Shown piece after piece: positions 44,416 to 54,162 of a stretch of 64,000 bases of DNA. Made by a program: the position numbers and the translations under genes. The stretch is from an uncultured Aquimarina sp. (lineage in GTDB: Bacteria; Bacteroidota; Bacteroidia; Flavobacteriales; Flavobacteriaceae), in the NCBI RefSeq assembly GCF_947500065.1, contig NZ_CANMQT010000009.1, positions 184,372 to 248,371 on the forward strand. The letters run 5' to 3'. The number at the start of each line of letters is the position of its first letter. The stretch's first letter is position 1. Under the pieces are notes generated by a model that searched no databases, was not told where the DNA came from, and saw only the letters and a program-made list of their open reading frames with translations.

Positions 44416-45177
44416 ATGGAGGTTACATTTCTTGGTACAGGAACATCACAGGGAATCCCGATAATAGGGAGTACACATCCTGTATGTTTAAGTAAAGATC
44501 CAAAAGATAAAAGATTGCGTGTGTCCGTCTTAGTTTCTTGGGATGAGTACCAATATGTTATTGATTGTGGACCTGATTTTAGACAACAAATGCTAGCGAA
44601 TAATATAGCCAGTATAGATGGAATTGTTTTTACCCATGAGCATGCAGATCACACCATGGGAATGGATGATATCAGGCCATTTTTTTTTAGGCAAGGAGAT
44701 ATTCCTGTTTATGCTCATAAAAGAGTATTAGAGGCATTACGATCAAGATTTAGTTATATTTTTTCTTCAGAGAATAAATATCCGGGAGCACCCAGTGTTA
44801 TAGAAAATGAACTAACTAACCAACCATTTACACTGGGCAACCTGGATGTGATTCCGGTAAATTTAATGCATAATCGATTACAAGTTTTTGGATTTCGGTT
44901 CAAAGATTTTGCCTACCTAACAGATGTAAAAACCATAGAAAAGGAAGAAACTAAAAAGCTAAAAGGGGTTAAGGTTTTAGTGGTTAGCGCTTTACGAATT
45001 GAGCCTCATCACTCTCACTTTAATCTTGAAGAAGCATTAGAATTTATTAATGAAGTAAAACCCGAAAAAGCATATTTGACTCATATTAGTCACATGCTGG
45101 GTTTTCACGAAGAAGTACAACAACAATTACCAAAAAACGTTTTTATAGCTTACGATAATTTAAAAATTACAATTTAA
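44416..45177 (+). CDS. MBL-fold metal-dependent hydrolase, PhnP-like
   Basis: A 253-residue metallo-beta-lactamase-fold hydrolase. The metal ligands H-x-H-x-D-H are His74, His76, Asp78 and His79 (THEHADHTMGMDD). The N-terminal FLGTGTSQGIPIIGS and the C-terminal EPHHSHFNLEEALEF and YLTHISHMLGFHEEV match the PhnP/phosphoribosyl-cyclic-phosphodiesterase group, although the true substrate is unknown. It is followed one base later by the next gene, so the two form an operon. Confidence 0.92.
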   Translation: MEVTFLGTGTSQGIPIIGSTHPVCLSKDPKDKRLRVSVLVSWDEYQYVIDCGPDFRQQMLANNIASIDGIVFTHEHADHTMGMDDIRPFFFRQGDIPVYAHKRVLEALRSRFSYIFSSENKYPGAPSVIENELTNQPFTLGNLDVIPVNLMHNRLQVFGFRFKDFAYLTDVKTIEKEETKKLKGVKVLVVSALRIEPHHSHFNLEEALEFINEVKPEKAYLTHISHMLGFHEEVQQQLPKNVFIAYDNLKITI

Positions 45178-45178
45178 T

Positions 45179-45697
45179 ATGCGAAGTAGAATATTTTTAT
45201 ACCTATTCATTTTTTCAGTACTATTTGTATTATTTCAATTTATGAATGCTAAAAAGGCTAAAGAATCTTATGATGGTAAGATTGATAATTTAATGGCTAA
45301 AATAGCAGAGAAGGAAGAGGAAATAAAATCAAAAGATCTAGAAAAAGACTCACTAATAGAAAAAGCCTTGGATCTTACGTATTTTACATTAGATGGAGAT
45401 GAGGAGGCTATCAATTATTTTGAAGAACAAGGATATGATGCTAAAAAATTGGAATTAACAATTAGTGATCAAATTATAAGTCAAAATAAAGCTGGTGCTG
45501 ATAATCCAATCGTTCCTTTTGTTGGTATGGAAGGTAATATGGCAATCAACAAAGTTAGATTACTTAATCATAAGTGGATTATAGCCGATTTTACAGATGG
45601 AGTGTATTGGGGGCAATTGTTTATTACTTATGATGTTCAAAAAGATGGAGTAGTAGATTTTGAGGTTGTAAAGTCATTTTTGTACCCGAGAAATTAG
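45179..45697 (+). CDS. Membrane-anchored coiled-coil protein of unknown function
   Basis: A 172-residue protein with one N-terminal transmembrane segment (about 3-22, SRIFLYLFIFSVLFVLFQFM), a coiled-coil stretch (about 25-60, rich in K/E with heptad-like A/I/L) and a beta-rich C-terminal part (NHKWIIADFTDGVYWGQLFITYD). It begins one base after the MBL gene. No family recognised; the neighbour suggests some link with the MBL enzyme. Confidence 0.75.
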   Translation: MRSRIFLYLFIFSVLFVLFQFMNAKKAKESYDGKIDNLMAKIAEKEEEIKSKDLEKDSLIEKALDLTYFTLDGDEEAINYFEEQGYDAKKLELTISDQIISQNKAGADNPIVPFVGMEGNMAINKVRLLNHKWIIADFTDGVYWGQLFITYDVQKDGVVDFEVVKSFLYPRN

Positions 45698-45715
45698 AAA
45701 AAGATAAAATTTATA

Positions 45716-45745
45716 AAAAAGACCTGTTTTTAGCAGGTCTTTTTT
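45716..45745. terminator. Bidirectional terminator
   Basis: AAAAGACCTG and CAGGTCTTTT around a TTTTTAG loop, with flanking A- and T-runs. It ends both the MBL operon and the phytase/GDPD gene. Confidence 0.9.
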
Positions 45746-45778
45746 GGTTTTATAGAGATAGTTGGTTAATTCTTCTTC

Positions 45779-48640
45779 TCATTCCTTTACAAGCTTCTTC
45801 TTAATGAATTCTCCATCTACTTCGATAATTGCAATGTAAATACCTGTAGATACTTCAGTACCTTTATCCGATTGACCATTCCAAGTATATTCAAAACCAT
45901 TTTCATTAATATCTGGTGAATTGATCCTTTTTACTAAATTTCCGGCCATATCAAATATGTCAATTGCTACAAAATTTAAATTTTTCTTAGTAGAAGAAAA
46001 AGTTATTTGATTGGAAAAGGTATTTGGATATGTTTTGATATCACTACCGTTTAGTTTTAGTACACGATCATTCTTATTATTATACCAAGGCATTCCCAAT
46101 CGTTGATCTAGCCAAAGAAGGATAAATTCATTATCATCTGGTAACCTTTCACCAACGTGTCTTCCCACACTGAAGGGATAGTTATTGTCATTTAAAACAC
46201 CAATTAAATATGGATTGAATACAACAACACTTTCTATAGTTACAAAAGGAAAAGCAAAATCTCTACCAATTCCGATATCACCTGGTAAACCTGGTTCAGA
46301 AATTCTGCGTGGATCTCGGATTTTTAATAAATCTACATTTAATTGTTTTTGTACTTGAGTAGAATCTCGATCTAGTTCTATTTCGTAGATGGCTTTAAAA
46401 CCATTAAGATCTCCTTGAGAACCATCACGCTCAATAATTATTCCTCTTTTTTCACTAAACATACTAAAATCACCAATAGCGGATGATCTTTCATTAAGAG
46501 GGTATTCGTATTTTTTATTGGTGTAAGATTTATTAGCCAGATTAAATTCGTGAATTAATAAATTATTATTTTCACTACTTTCTAATGGTTTTTCTAATAG
46601 TGGTAGTAATGTTGTTTTATCTATGCTAAGTGCCATTCCTTCAAAACCACCACTTTGTCTTACCTTAAAAGGAGTGTCAAGTTTTGTATTTCTGTAAGGC
46701 CAATACATTCCAGCTAACCAAGGAGTGTTTTCTCCATTTTGATCTTGAAGATTAGTGCCATCACCAGTATCTCCAACTTTAGGAAAATCCCCAAATAAAC
46801 ATACTGTTCTTATTTCAGGATATTGTTTTTGTGTTAGTAATAAGGTTCTAAAATCAAAACTTTGGATATCAGCTCGATCGGTTAATTCATTAGCTATAAT
46901 TATATCAGCAATAGCTTTCGTAAATGTTTGAGGATCAAATGTTCTCTCCGCAAAAACATCTCCTCGATCATCAAGATCTGTTCTAGGGTTGATTTTAGTT
47001 TCGATATTAAAGCGAACTTTAGAAGCATTTTTCCATCGTTTCGTGGCTTCAGGATGAGAAGATCCTGCACCATTTTTATAATATGCTACATAGAATTCTA
47101 CAAAATCAAATAATTGTTGTAATGATGGCATGATGTAAGGATCAATAAATCCATTTTCATTAGAGAAAGCTACAGCTACTGGAGAAAGCGAAAGATCATT
47201 GGTTTGGGCAGGTCTTCCAGCTAATATTTTATCAGCAATAAAAGTTTTTTGGATGCTATCTAATGTTAAGTCTTTTACCAATACTTCATCTTCAAATTCA
47301 TAAGAAGTACCATCTGTTTTTCTAGTCTTAGCAGCTTCTATATGTGGATCGTGATCCAATAAAGGAATTCCGTCTAAAGTAATTCCACAATCTGTTTCCA
47401 ATGTAGGCATTAAATAATCTAAGGCAGCTTCCATAGAAGGTAAAGTGTTTTCTGGACGTAAGTTTCTAGCTCCTCTATGTCCTTGTGCATCAAAAATATT
47501 AACATCGATGAGCCCATCAGCATCCATATAATCAGCACGTCCGTCTTGGTTTTTATCAAAATTCCGGACTGCTTCTAGCAATAGATCCGGACGATCCGAA
47601 ATAATTCCTTGTAATTCTAAATTTAGCAAACGGTTCATATTCTCAGAGTCGTTTACTGTATAAACTATTACTGGATGTCCAGCACGATTTAATGAAGACA
47701 CATTGAATAATTCACTTGATGCTTTGACTAAACCATCTGGAGGCGTTGTTCTACTTCCTACTAAAGTGTTTTCATCACTGTCATCTAGCATAACAAACCA
47801 AGGAGACATCACTGGAGCTTTACTGCCATTAGCTTGCGCATGTGCTCTCATAGCATTCATGATTCTAATAGCACTAGTTTCTTCACTATAAGGATTTTGT
47901 GGCGATCGTAATTCTTTACCAGGATTATCTAAATCGGGTAATGCATAAGGAGCATCTAATAATATTCCATTTTTATCAAAATGTAATATGAAAGGACCAA
48001 ACTCATCTCCAATCCAATAATCGCCATTAGAAGTTCTCTGAATGGATTCAATGTCAAAATCAGCGCCAGTTAGCACTCTGTCTTGACTAAAATGATTCGT
48101 AATAGCAAAAGGTATTAATTGGTTGGGATCTTTTAGTTCAATATACTCCAGAACCTTAATATCTCCTTTACCTCTTCTAAAAAAAGATTCGAATCTTGGT
48201 TTGATTTTGTATAAACGTAAATTATAATCTGCAGAGTTTTCAATACTCCCGAAACCATTATCTGACATTGCAGTGAAGGTTCCATCCATATTATTTAGTA
48301 CAGAAGAAAATCCTTGAATAGGTTGTTTATTCTTAAAAGGAAGTTCTTGATCATTAATTGGACCATTTCCAATATAAAGACCTGAAGTTGGTCCTTCTGA
48401 GAAACTAGGAGCTTTTAGTACTGCTCTAGAAAACAATAAATCTCCAAAGCTTCTAAAAGACCTCCCTTTCCCTTTTAGATACATCTCTTGACTATAATAA
48501 TTGTCATTTGGTAAATCAAATTGTGGTTCTGATTTTTCGTTCTGTGCAAAAGCCGAAAAAGAAATAAATAAGCCTAAACATGCGGAAAAGCATAGTAGTT
48601 TTGTGTACTGTCTTAACATAGCGTAAGAATGATTTTTCAT
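45779..48640 (-). CDS. Secreted phytase-like/GDPD multidomain protein with T9SS sorting domain
   Basis: A 953-residue surface or secreted protein. Signal peptide to about residue 33. Residues about 70-310 resemble the phytase-like (PF13449) beta-propeller domain (GDYWIGDEFGPFILH). A glycerophosphodiester phosphodiesterase (GDPD) domain runs from about 382 to 640, with GHRGARNLRPENT (His388, Arg389, Glu398) and LLDHDPH (His430). The phytase-like domain continues at about 650-860. The C-terminal T9SS sorting domain (about 880-953) has YPNTFSNQI and GTEVSTGIYIAIIEVDGE. It probably hydrolyses glycerophosphodiesters or other phosphate esters outside the cell. Confidence 0.86.
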   Translation of the reverse strand: MKNHSYAMLRQYTKLLCFSACLGLFISFSAFAQNEKSEPQFDLPNDNYYSQEMYLKGKGRSFRSFGDLLFSRAVLKAPSFSEGPTSGLYIGNGPINDQELPFKNKQPIQGFSSVLNNMDGTFTAMSDNGFGSIENSADYNLRLYKIKPRFESFFRRGKGDIKVLEYIELKDPNQLIPFAITNHFSQDRVLTGADFDIESIQRTSNGDYWIGDEFGPFILHFDKNGILLDAPYALPDLDNPGKELRSPQNPYSEETSAIRIMNAMRAHAQANGSKAPVMSPWFVMLDDSDENTLVGSRTTPPDGLVKASSELFNVSSLNRAGHPVIVYTVNDSENMNRLLNLELQGIISDRPDLLLEAVRNFDKNQDGRADYMDADGLIDVNIFDAQGHRGARNLRPENTLPSMEAALDYLMPTLETDCGITLDGIPLLDHDPHIEAAKTRKTDGTSYEFEDEVLVKDLTLDSIQKTFIADKILAGRPAQTNDLSLSPVAVAFSNENGFIDPYIMPSLQQLFDFVEFYVAYYKNGAGSSHPEATKRWKNASKVRFNIETKINPRTDLDDRGDVFAERTFDPQTFTKAIADIIIANELTDRADIQSFDFRTLLLTQKQYPEIRTVCLFGDFPKVGDTGDGTNLQDQNGENTPWLAGMYWPYRNTKLDTPFKVRQSGGFEGMALSIDKTTLLPLLEKPLESSENNNLLIHEFNLANKSYTNKKYEYPLNERSSAIGDFSMFSEKRGIIIERDGSQGDLNGFKAIYEIELDRDSTQVQKQLNVDLLKIRDPRRISEPGLPGDIGIGRDFAFPFVTIESVVVFNPYLIGVLNDNNYPFSVGRHVGERLPDDNEFILLWLDQRLGMPWYNNKNDRVLKLNGSDIKTYPNTFSNQITFSSTKKNLNFVAIDIFDMAGNLVKRINSPDINENGFEYTWNGQSDKGTEVSTGIYIAIIEVDGEFIKKKLVKE

Positions 48641-48970
48641 GTGTAATACGATTAAGATTAAATTGGTTAATGATACCTTAAAAGTATAATCTGGATATTA
48701 CCAAAACGTTTAATATATCTCAATAAATGTTTAGGATATGATCTTGTATTTTACCATTGTGTACAGATTGTATGAAATAGGTTATGAAGTTGTTAAATTT
48801 AATCTATGAACTGAACGAAAACGTTGTAGTGAACTATTGTGATTTTCCTCGTGTTTTTTTGTTTTGACTGAAGATTTAATAATTCGGTCTGGCTGATTAC
48901 CGTTATTTCCTAATTTTAAAGGGATTCTAGTATATTTGAATCTTATCTAAATCAGAAACACTCATTACAT
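48641..48970. other. Divergent intergenic region before the GH31 gene
   Basis: 330 bases without a gene. A perfect -7 box TATATTTG lies at 48931-48938, 33 bases before the GH31 ATG. The rest is AT-rich and shows no other clear structure. Confidence 0.65.
48931..48938 (+). promoter_or_regulatory. -7 promoter box of the GH31 gene
   Basis: TATATTTG fits TAnnTTTG. Transcription would start near 48944, giving a leader of about 27 bases. No -33 TTG at the normal distance. Confidence 0.6.
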
Positions 48971-51376
48971 ATGAAATCAAGAATTTTTTCTTTTTTCCTT
49001 TTTGGAATACTAACATTTACAGCATTTTCGTGTAAAAATAATTCAAGTGATTTTATAGCAAATTTCAACAGTTATCAGAAAGATCGATTTATAGAAATTC
49101 CTCGAGATCACGGTAAATACATTATTAAATTGTATTCTGATAAAATTATTGAAACATCTTTTATTCCAACAGGAGAAGCTTTTAATCCAGAATCTCACGC
49201 AGTGGTTCTTCATAATAAAGGAATTGTCGCAGAGTTAATGGAAGATGATACTACAATTGTGTACGGTTCAGGAGGTATTAAAGTTCATATTACCAAAGAA
49301 CCTTTTCAAATATCTTATAGCTATAAAGGAAAAGAATTGATTTCTGAAAACAAAGGGTATATCAAAACGGATTCTACGGAAATTCTAAATTTTAATTTAG
49401 ATAAGGATGAAGTGATTTATGGAGCAGGAGCGAGGGTAGTGGGAATGAATAGAAGAGGAAACAGATTAGAGCTATATAATAAAGCACATTATGGCTACGA
49501 AACACGTTCTGAGTTAATGAATTATACAATGCCGTTGGTGTTATCTTCTAAAAAATATGCCGTTCATTTTGATAATGCACCAATAGGATTTCTAGATATT
49601 GATAGCAAAAAAGATAATACACTGAGTTATGAAACAATCAATGGTAGAAAGACGTATCAAGTAGTCGCTGGAGATGATTGGAAAGATCTGATAGATCAGT
49701 ATACTGATTTAACGGGGAAACAACCGTTACCGCCAAGATGGGCTTTTGGTAATTTTGCGAGTCGTTTTGGATATCATTCAGAACAAGAAACTAAAGAAAC
49801 TATTTCCAAGTTTAAGAGTGATTCCATTCCCTTAGATGCTGTAATTTTAGATATTTATTGGTTTGGAAAAGATATCAAAGGACATATGGGGAACTTTGAA
49901 TTCCTTAAAGATTCATTTCCTAATCCAAAAGAAATGATCAATGACTTTAGAGATCAGGGAGTAAAAACTATATTAATTACAGAACCTTTTGTTTTATCTA
50001 CTTCGAAGAAATGGGAAGAGGCGGTAGCTGAAAAAGTACTGGGGAAAGATTCCTTAGGAAACCCTTTTAAATATGATTTTTATTTTGGTAATACTGGAAT
50101 TATAGATATTTATGATGAAAAAGGTGCAGCTTGGTTTTGGAATATCTATAAAACCTATACTCGGGAATATGGAGTTGCAGGATGGTGGGGAGATTTAGGA
50201 GAACCAGAGGTGCATCCTTCAGCATTATTACACGCTACGGGATCTGCGGATGAAGTACATAACATCTATGGCCATGATTGGGCAAAATTAGTACAAGAAG
50301 GGTATCAAAAAGATTTTCCGGAACAACGTCCATTTATCTTAATGCGTGCTGGTTATTCAGGATCACAGCGATTTGGGATGATACCTTGGTCTGGAGATGT
50401 GAGTAGAAGTTGGGGTGGATTACAACCACAAACAGAAATAGCATTATCCATGGGAATCCAAGGATTAGGGTATATGCATTCTGATCTTGGAGGGTTCGCA
50501 GGAGGAGAGAAATTTGACCCAGAGTTATATACACGTTGGTTACAATACGGAGTTTTTCAACCTATTTATAGACCACACGCTCAGGAACATATTGCTCCAG
50601 AACCAGTTTTTCATGATAAAAAGACGAAAGCACTTGCAAAAAAGAGTATTGAACTTAGATATCAAATGCTTCCCTATAATTATACATTAGCTTTTGAAAA
50701 CAATCAAACCGGTGTTCCGTTAATGAGACCTTTGTTTTTTGATGATGCGAACACTAAAGAATTACAAACAGTGTCCAATACCTATTTATGGGGTGACAGT
50801 TTCTTAGTATCTCCAATTGTAAAATCTGGAGTAGCATCAAAAGATGTGTATTTTCCTAAAGGATTTAATTGGTATGATTTCTTCACTGATAAGCAGTATG
50901 AAGGCGGAAGATATATTACGGTCGAAACTGCGGAAGATCATATCCCAGTATTTGTAAAAGGAGGATCATTTATTCCGATGGTAGCAATTATTCAGAATAC
51001 TGAATCTTATAGTACAAACAATTTGGTATTACACTATTATCATGATACAAAAATAGAAACCAGTTTCGGGAAACTATATGATGATGATGGTAAAACGCCT
51101 AATGCCTATGAAAATGGAAAGTATGAAATACTGAAATTCGAAAGTAAGAATACAAATAATACACTAACGATAGGTTTTAATGCCGATACAGGAAATGATT
51201 ATAGTAAAGCAACGCGTAAGATCTCTTTAATTATTCATAATATTGAAACTGCTCCTAAATCTGTTACTGTGGGAACTAATGTAGTTGAAACTGATTGGAA
51301 TGAGGAAGATAAAACGTTATCTTTTGAATTCGATTGGAATTCTGCGGTTATAGAAAATGTGAAAATACTGTTATAA
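48971..51376 (+). CDS. Glycoside hydrolase family 31 lipoprotein (alpha-glucosidase/xylosidase type)
   Basis: An 801-residue GH31 enzyme with a lipoprotein signal (MKSRIFSFFLFGILTFTAFSC, lipidated Cys21). Nucleophile Asp408 is in G-W-W-G-D-L-G-E-P-E and acid/base Asp476 in W-S-G-D-V-S-R-S-W. The N-terminal beta-sandwich (about 30-235), the barrel (about 235-600) and the C-terminal sheet domains follow the family order. It acts on alpha-linked glucosides or xylosides at the cell surface or in the periplasm; the exact specificity cannot be read. No SusC/SusD pair is next to it. Confidence 0.93.
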   Translation: MKSRIFSFFLFGILTFTAFSCKNNSSDFIANFNSYQKDRFIEIPRDHGKYIIKLYSDKIIETSFIPTGEAFNPESHAVVLHNKGIVAELMEDDTTIVYGSGGIKVHITKEPFQISYSYKGKELISENKGYIKTDSTEILNFNLDKDEVIYGAGARVVGMNRRGNRLELYNKAHYGYETRSELMNYTMPLVLSSKKYAVHFDNAPIGFLDIDSKKDNTLSYETINGRKTYQVVAGDDWKDLIDQYTDLTGKQPLPPRWAFGNFASRFGYHSEQETKETISKFKSDSIPLDAVILDIYWFGKDIKGHMGNFEFLKDSFPNPKEMINDFRDQGVKTILITEPFVLSTSKKWEEAVAEKVLGKDSLGNPFKYDFYFGNTGIIDIYDEKGAAWFWNIYKTYTREYGVAGWWGDLGEPEVHPSALLHATGSADEVHNIYGHDWAKLVQEGYQKDFPEQRPFILMRAGYSGSQRFGMIPWSGDVSRSWGGLQPQTEIALSMGIQGLGYMHSDLGGFAGGEKFDPELYTRWLQYGVFQPIYRPHAQEHIAPEPVFHDKKTKALAKKSIELRYQMLPYNYTLAFENNQTGVPLMRPLFFDDANTKELQTVSNTYLWGDSFLVSPIVKSGVASKDVYFPKGFNWYDFFTDKQYEGGRYITVETAEDHIPVFVKGGSFIPMVAIIQNTESYSTNNLVLHYYHDTKIETSFGKLYDDDGKTPNAYENGKYEILKFESKNTNNTLTIGFNADTGNDYSKATRKISLIIHNIETAPKSVTVGTNVVETDWNEEDKTLSFEFDWNSAVIENVKILL

Positions 51377-51420
51377 AGTTTATATTTGTATATTGCTGAA
51401 ATACAAATGATTATAATGGT

Positions 51421-52065
51421 TTGCTTCAGAGGAAATTGAAAAAACGTATTTACATATTAACTTTATTATTTATCGCAACCTCTTGTCAATCTCAAACGAG
51501 AAAAACGGATGTGAATAAAATTGTTGGTGGTCCTTGCGAAGGATGTGAAGCGGTTTTTGAGTATGGTGATAAAAAACTTTTTAGTATTGATACACTGCCT
51601 GATTTTAAGAAAACTGAACCTAAATTGAAATTAATAGGAACAGTATTTAAAAAAGATGGGAAGACACCAGCAGAAAATGTGATCCTTTATATTTATCAAA
51701 CTAACCGAGAAGGTATTTATCCTAAGAAGGGAGATGAAAAAGGGTGGGCGAAGAGACATGGTTATATTCGAGGTTGGATTAAAACAAATAAGAAAGGAAA
51801 ATATACTTTTTATACTTTTAGACCAGGTGCTTATCCGAACGGAGCAGAACCTGAACATATTCATGTAACTGTAAAAGAATTAAATACAAACGAATATTAT
51901 ATTGATGAATTTGTATTTAATGATGATCCACTACTAAAAAAGACGGAAAGAGAGAATTTAGAAAAGCGTGGAGGATCGGGAATTTCAGTACCAGTGATGG
52001 AGAATGGAATTTTAACAGTTCATAGAAATATAATTTTAGGACAGAACATACCAAATTATGAATAA
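51421..52065 (+). CDS. Intradiol-dioxygenase-fold lipoprotein
   Basis: A 214-residue protein with a lipoprotein signal (LFIATSC). The central domain (about 65-195) looks like the intradiol ring-cleavage dioxygenase C-terminal fold, with VILYIYQTNREGIYPKKGDE, GYIRGWIKTNKKGKYTFYTFRPG and E-H-I-H-V-T-V-K. That family uses two Tyr and two His for Fe(III); here H-I-H and Tyr residues are present, but the full ligand set was not confirmed. The start is TTG at 51421 or 51436 (the second, MKKRIYIL, is preceded by AGAGGA). It follows GH31 by 44 bases on the same strand. Confidence 0.8.
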   Translation: MLQRKLKKRIYILTLLFIATSCQSQTRKTDVNKIVGGPCEGCEAVFEYGDKKLFSIDTLPDFKKTEPKLKLIGTVFKKDGKTPAENVILYIYQTNREGIYPKKGDEKGWAKRHGYIRGWIKTNKKGKYTFYTFRPGAYPNGAEPEHIHVTVKELNTNEYYIDEFVFNDDPLLKKTERENLEKRGGSGISVPVMENGILTVHRNIILGQNIPNYE

Positions 52066-52172
52066 GGTCTTTTCTTTTTTTTAATAACAATATTTTTCAA
52101 TTCTTTTATTGGAAAGTATCATTCATAGATTCAAACAAGATTGTAAGAGAAGAAAAAGGTCAATTATCAAAA

Positions 52173-52754
52173 ATGAACATAGAACCAATTATAACATATT
52201 TCTCAAATATTTTACCATTAAATACTGATGAAATTAATGCTTTAAAATCATCATTTAAAGAACGGAAAATTAAACGAAGACAATTTATACTTCATCAAGG
52301 TGACGTATGCACTCTCAATACTTTTGTGGTAGAAGGTTGTTTTAGAATGTATTTTGTAGATAAAAATGGAAAAGAACATAATATACAATTTGCAATAGAA
52401 AATTGGTGGATTGGTGATATCGGAAGCTTTCATTCAGAAAAACCCAGTAAATTGTATATAGAAGCTATTGAGAACTCTATTGTTCTACAAATAAAAAAAG
52501 AAAATCAATTAAGGTTATTTGTAAACCAACCTAAGTTCAATTTAATGTTTAGAGTGTTTACAGAAAATGCTTTGGTTGCATACCAAGAGCGCGTATTACA
52601 AAATATCAGTTCAACAGCAGAAGAACGTTATCTTGATTTTACTAAACGCTATCCACATTTCTTTAATAGAATTTCTAATGTTCAAATTGCATCTTTCCTA
52701 GGTGTTACACCAGAGTTTTTAAGTACAATTCGAAAAAAAATAGCTAAATCTTAA
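52173..52754 (+). CDS. Crp/Fnr-family regulator
   Basis: A 193-residue cyclic-nucleotide-binding-fold regulator. Beta-roll from about 20 to 110 (QFILHQGDVCTLNTFVVEGCF, HNIQFAIENWWIGDIGSFHSE), then the dimer helix and a C-terminal winged helix (about 145-190, ISNVQIASFLGVTPEFLSTIRKK). The typical phosphate-binding R-S of CRP is not obvious, so the ligand is unknown. It precedes the SnoaL-like gene, which it may control. Confidence 0.88.
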   Translation: MNIEPIITYFSNILPLNTDEINALKSSFKERKIKRRQFILHQGDVCTLNTFVVEGCFRMYFVDKNGKEHNIQFAIENWWIGDIGSFHSEKPSKLYIEAIENSIVLQIKKENQLRLFVNQPKFNLMFRVFTENALVAYQERVLQNISSTAEERYLDFTKRYPHFFNRISNVQIASFLGVTPEFLSTIRKKIAKS

Positions 52755-52846
52755 TATACATTAAGAGTCTTTCTTAAAATACCTTATAGGTACATTTTTC
52801 CTTCGTGTGGCATCTTTGCAGTGTTAAAAATAAATACTAGCAAAAG

Positions 52847-53329
52847 ATGAAAACTATTCGTGTCTCCACCATTTTATTTTTTACACTCTGCTATGGATGT
52901 GCAGATAAATCGTCAAACATAAATCTTAAAAACACCAAAAACATGGAAGAAATTGCCAAACAAGAAATCGAAAACGTATTGATGACCTATAAGGAAACAT
53001 TAAATACATCTAATGCAGAAAAAGCTACTTCTTTATATGCTAAAGATGGAATTTTTATGCCAACGGGAGTACCTTCTGCGAAGGGAACAGAACAAATTAA
53101 AGGAGCTTATGATTTTGTGTTTTCCCAGATTCAATTAAATATTGAATTTTTTATTGAGGAGATTATGGTAGAGGAGACTTTTGCATATGCTGTAACAAGT
53201 TCAAAAGGTTCAACATTAATTCACGCAACAAAAGAAACGATTCCTGAAGAGAACAGAGAGTTATTTGTTTTTATAAATGAAGATGGGATTTGGAAAATAG
53301 CCCGTTATATGTTCAATAAAACAAAATAA
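52847..53329 (+). CDS. SgcJ/EcaC-like NTF2-fold lipoprotein
   Basis: A 160-residue protein: lipoprotein signal (FFTLCYGC), then the NTF2-like DUF4440/SnoaL domain (about 37-158: VLMTYKETLNTSNAEKATSLYAKDGIFMPTGVPSAKG, then KIARYMFNK). The fold binds small hydrophobic compounds or acts as a ketosteroid-isomerase-like enzyme. CATCTTTG at 52812-52819 resembles a -7 box. It is downstream of the Crp/Fnr gene. Confidence 0.85.
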   Translation: MKTIRVSTILFFTLCYGCADKSSNINLKNTKNMEEIAKQEIENVLMTYKETLNTSNAEKATSLYAKDGIFMPTGVPSAKGTEQIKGAYDFVFSQIQLNIEFFIEEIMVEETFAYAVTSSKGSTLIHATKETIPEENRELFVFINEDGIWKIARYMFNKTK

Positions 53330-53359
53330 AAGATGTTTGATATCCGAAATTAGTTAATT

Positions 53360-53390
53360 AAGTGCAGGCCGTTATAGCTTGCACTTTTTT
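53360..53390 (+). terminator. Terminator after the SnoaL-like gene
   Basis: AAGTGCAGGC pairs with GCTTGCACTT (one G-U) and is followed by TTTTTT. Confidence 0.82.
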
Positions 53391-53438
53391 CAATATATTT
53401 AAACTTTTTTAATATATTTAATAAAGCTCCATTTGTCA

Positions 53439-54116
53439 ATGAATAAGGAATTTTTTAAGAATGAGATGAACTCTTTGTCAGATGAGGAATTGATAACAAT
53501 TCTTAAAAATAGACAGAATTATCAAGAAGGAGCAATTGATGCAGTTATGGATGTTTCGGAATCCAGAGGTTTACAATTTTTAAAACTTAAAAATGAAATA
53601 AAACAAGAAAGACTTCAAGAAGAAATAAATCAGAATAATTTAATTAAAGAAAAAGAACAAAGTATTTTAAAATTTGTTCCAAAAATAGTAGGAGTGTATC
53701 AAATAGCAGGAGGGCTGTTCCTATTTTTGACATCTATGTTTCTTTCCGATTTTAGAATTGATGCTTGGGCTCAAATATTTTTAGTAATTCTTACCTTTTT
53801 GTCTATAATTGGAGGCTACTTATTTTTAACAGAGAAAAAAAATGGAGCATTATTATGTCTCATTAATCAGGTTCTTCAAATTATTAGGTTTCAATTTTTT
53901 GGCTTTACTCTTAAATATTGTGCTGGTCTTTCAGTAGGTTTAATTATCGAAAGTTCGTTAGCAAATGGACTAAATTTCGGACTTGATATACAACCCGGTG
54001 GATCGTTTGTTTTGGGACAAGTATATGCTATGAATGAATTTTTTGGATTTAATATTATTCCAATTATAATCATTTATTACATTTATCAGTATAAAGAAAT
54101 ATCAACTAATAAGTAA
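53439..54116 (+). CDS. Integral membrane protein of unknown function
   Basis: A 225-residue protein. The ATG at 53439 is preferred to a TTG at 53433. Residues 1-70 are charged and helical (MNSLSDEELITILKNRQNYQEGAIDAVMDV); four or five transmembrane segments follow (IVGVYQIAGGLFLFLTSMFL, IFLVILTFLSIIGGYLFL, and others up to IIPIIIIYYIY). I do not recognise the family. It is followed by an AraC regulator on the same strand. Confidence 0.72.
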   Translation: MNKEFFKNEMNSLSDEELITILKNRQNYQEGAIDAVMDVSESRGLQFLKLKNEIKQERLQEEINQNNLIKEKEQSILKFVPKIVGVYQIAGGLFLFLTSMFLSDFRIDAWAQIFLVILTFLSIIGGYLFLTEKKNGALLCLINQVLQIIRFQFFGFTLKYCAGLSVGLIIESSLANGLNFGLDIQPGGSFVLGQVYAMNEFFGFNIIPIIIIYYIYQYKEISTNK

Positions 54117-54162
54117 TGTATTAGTATATTTTAATTGCCATTTAAGGTATTATATCGTTTCA

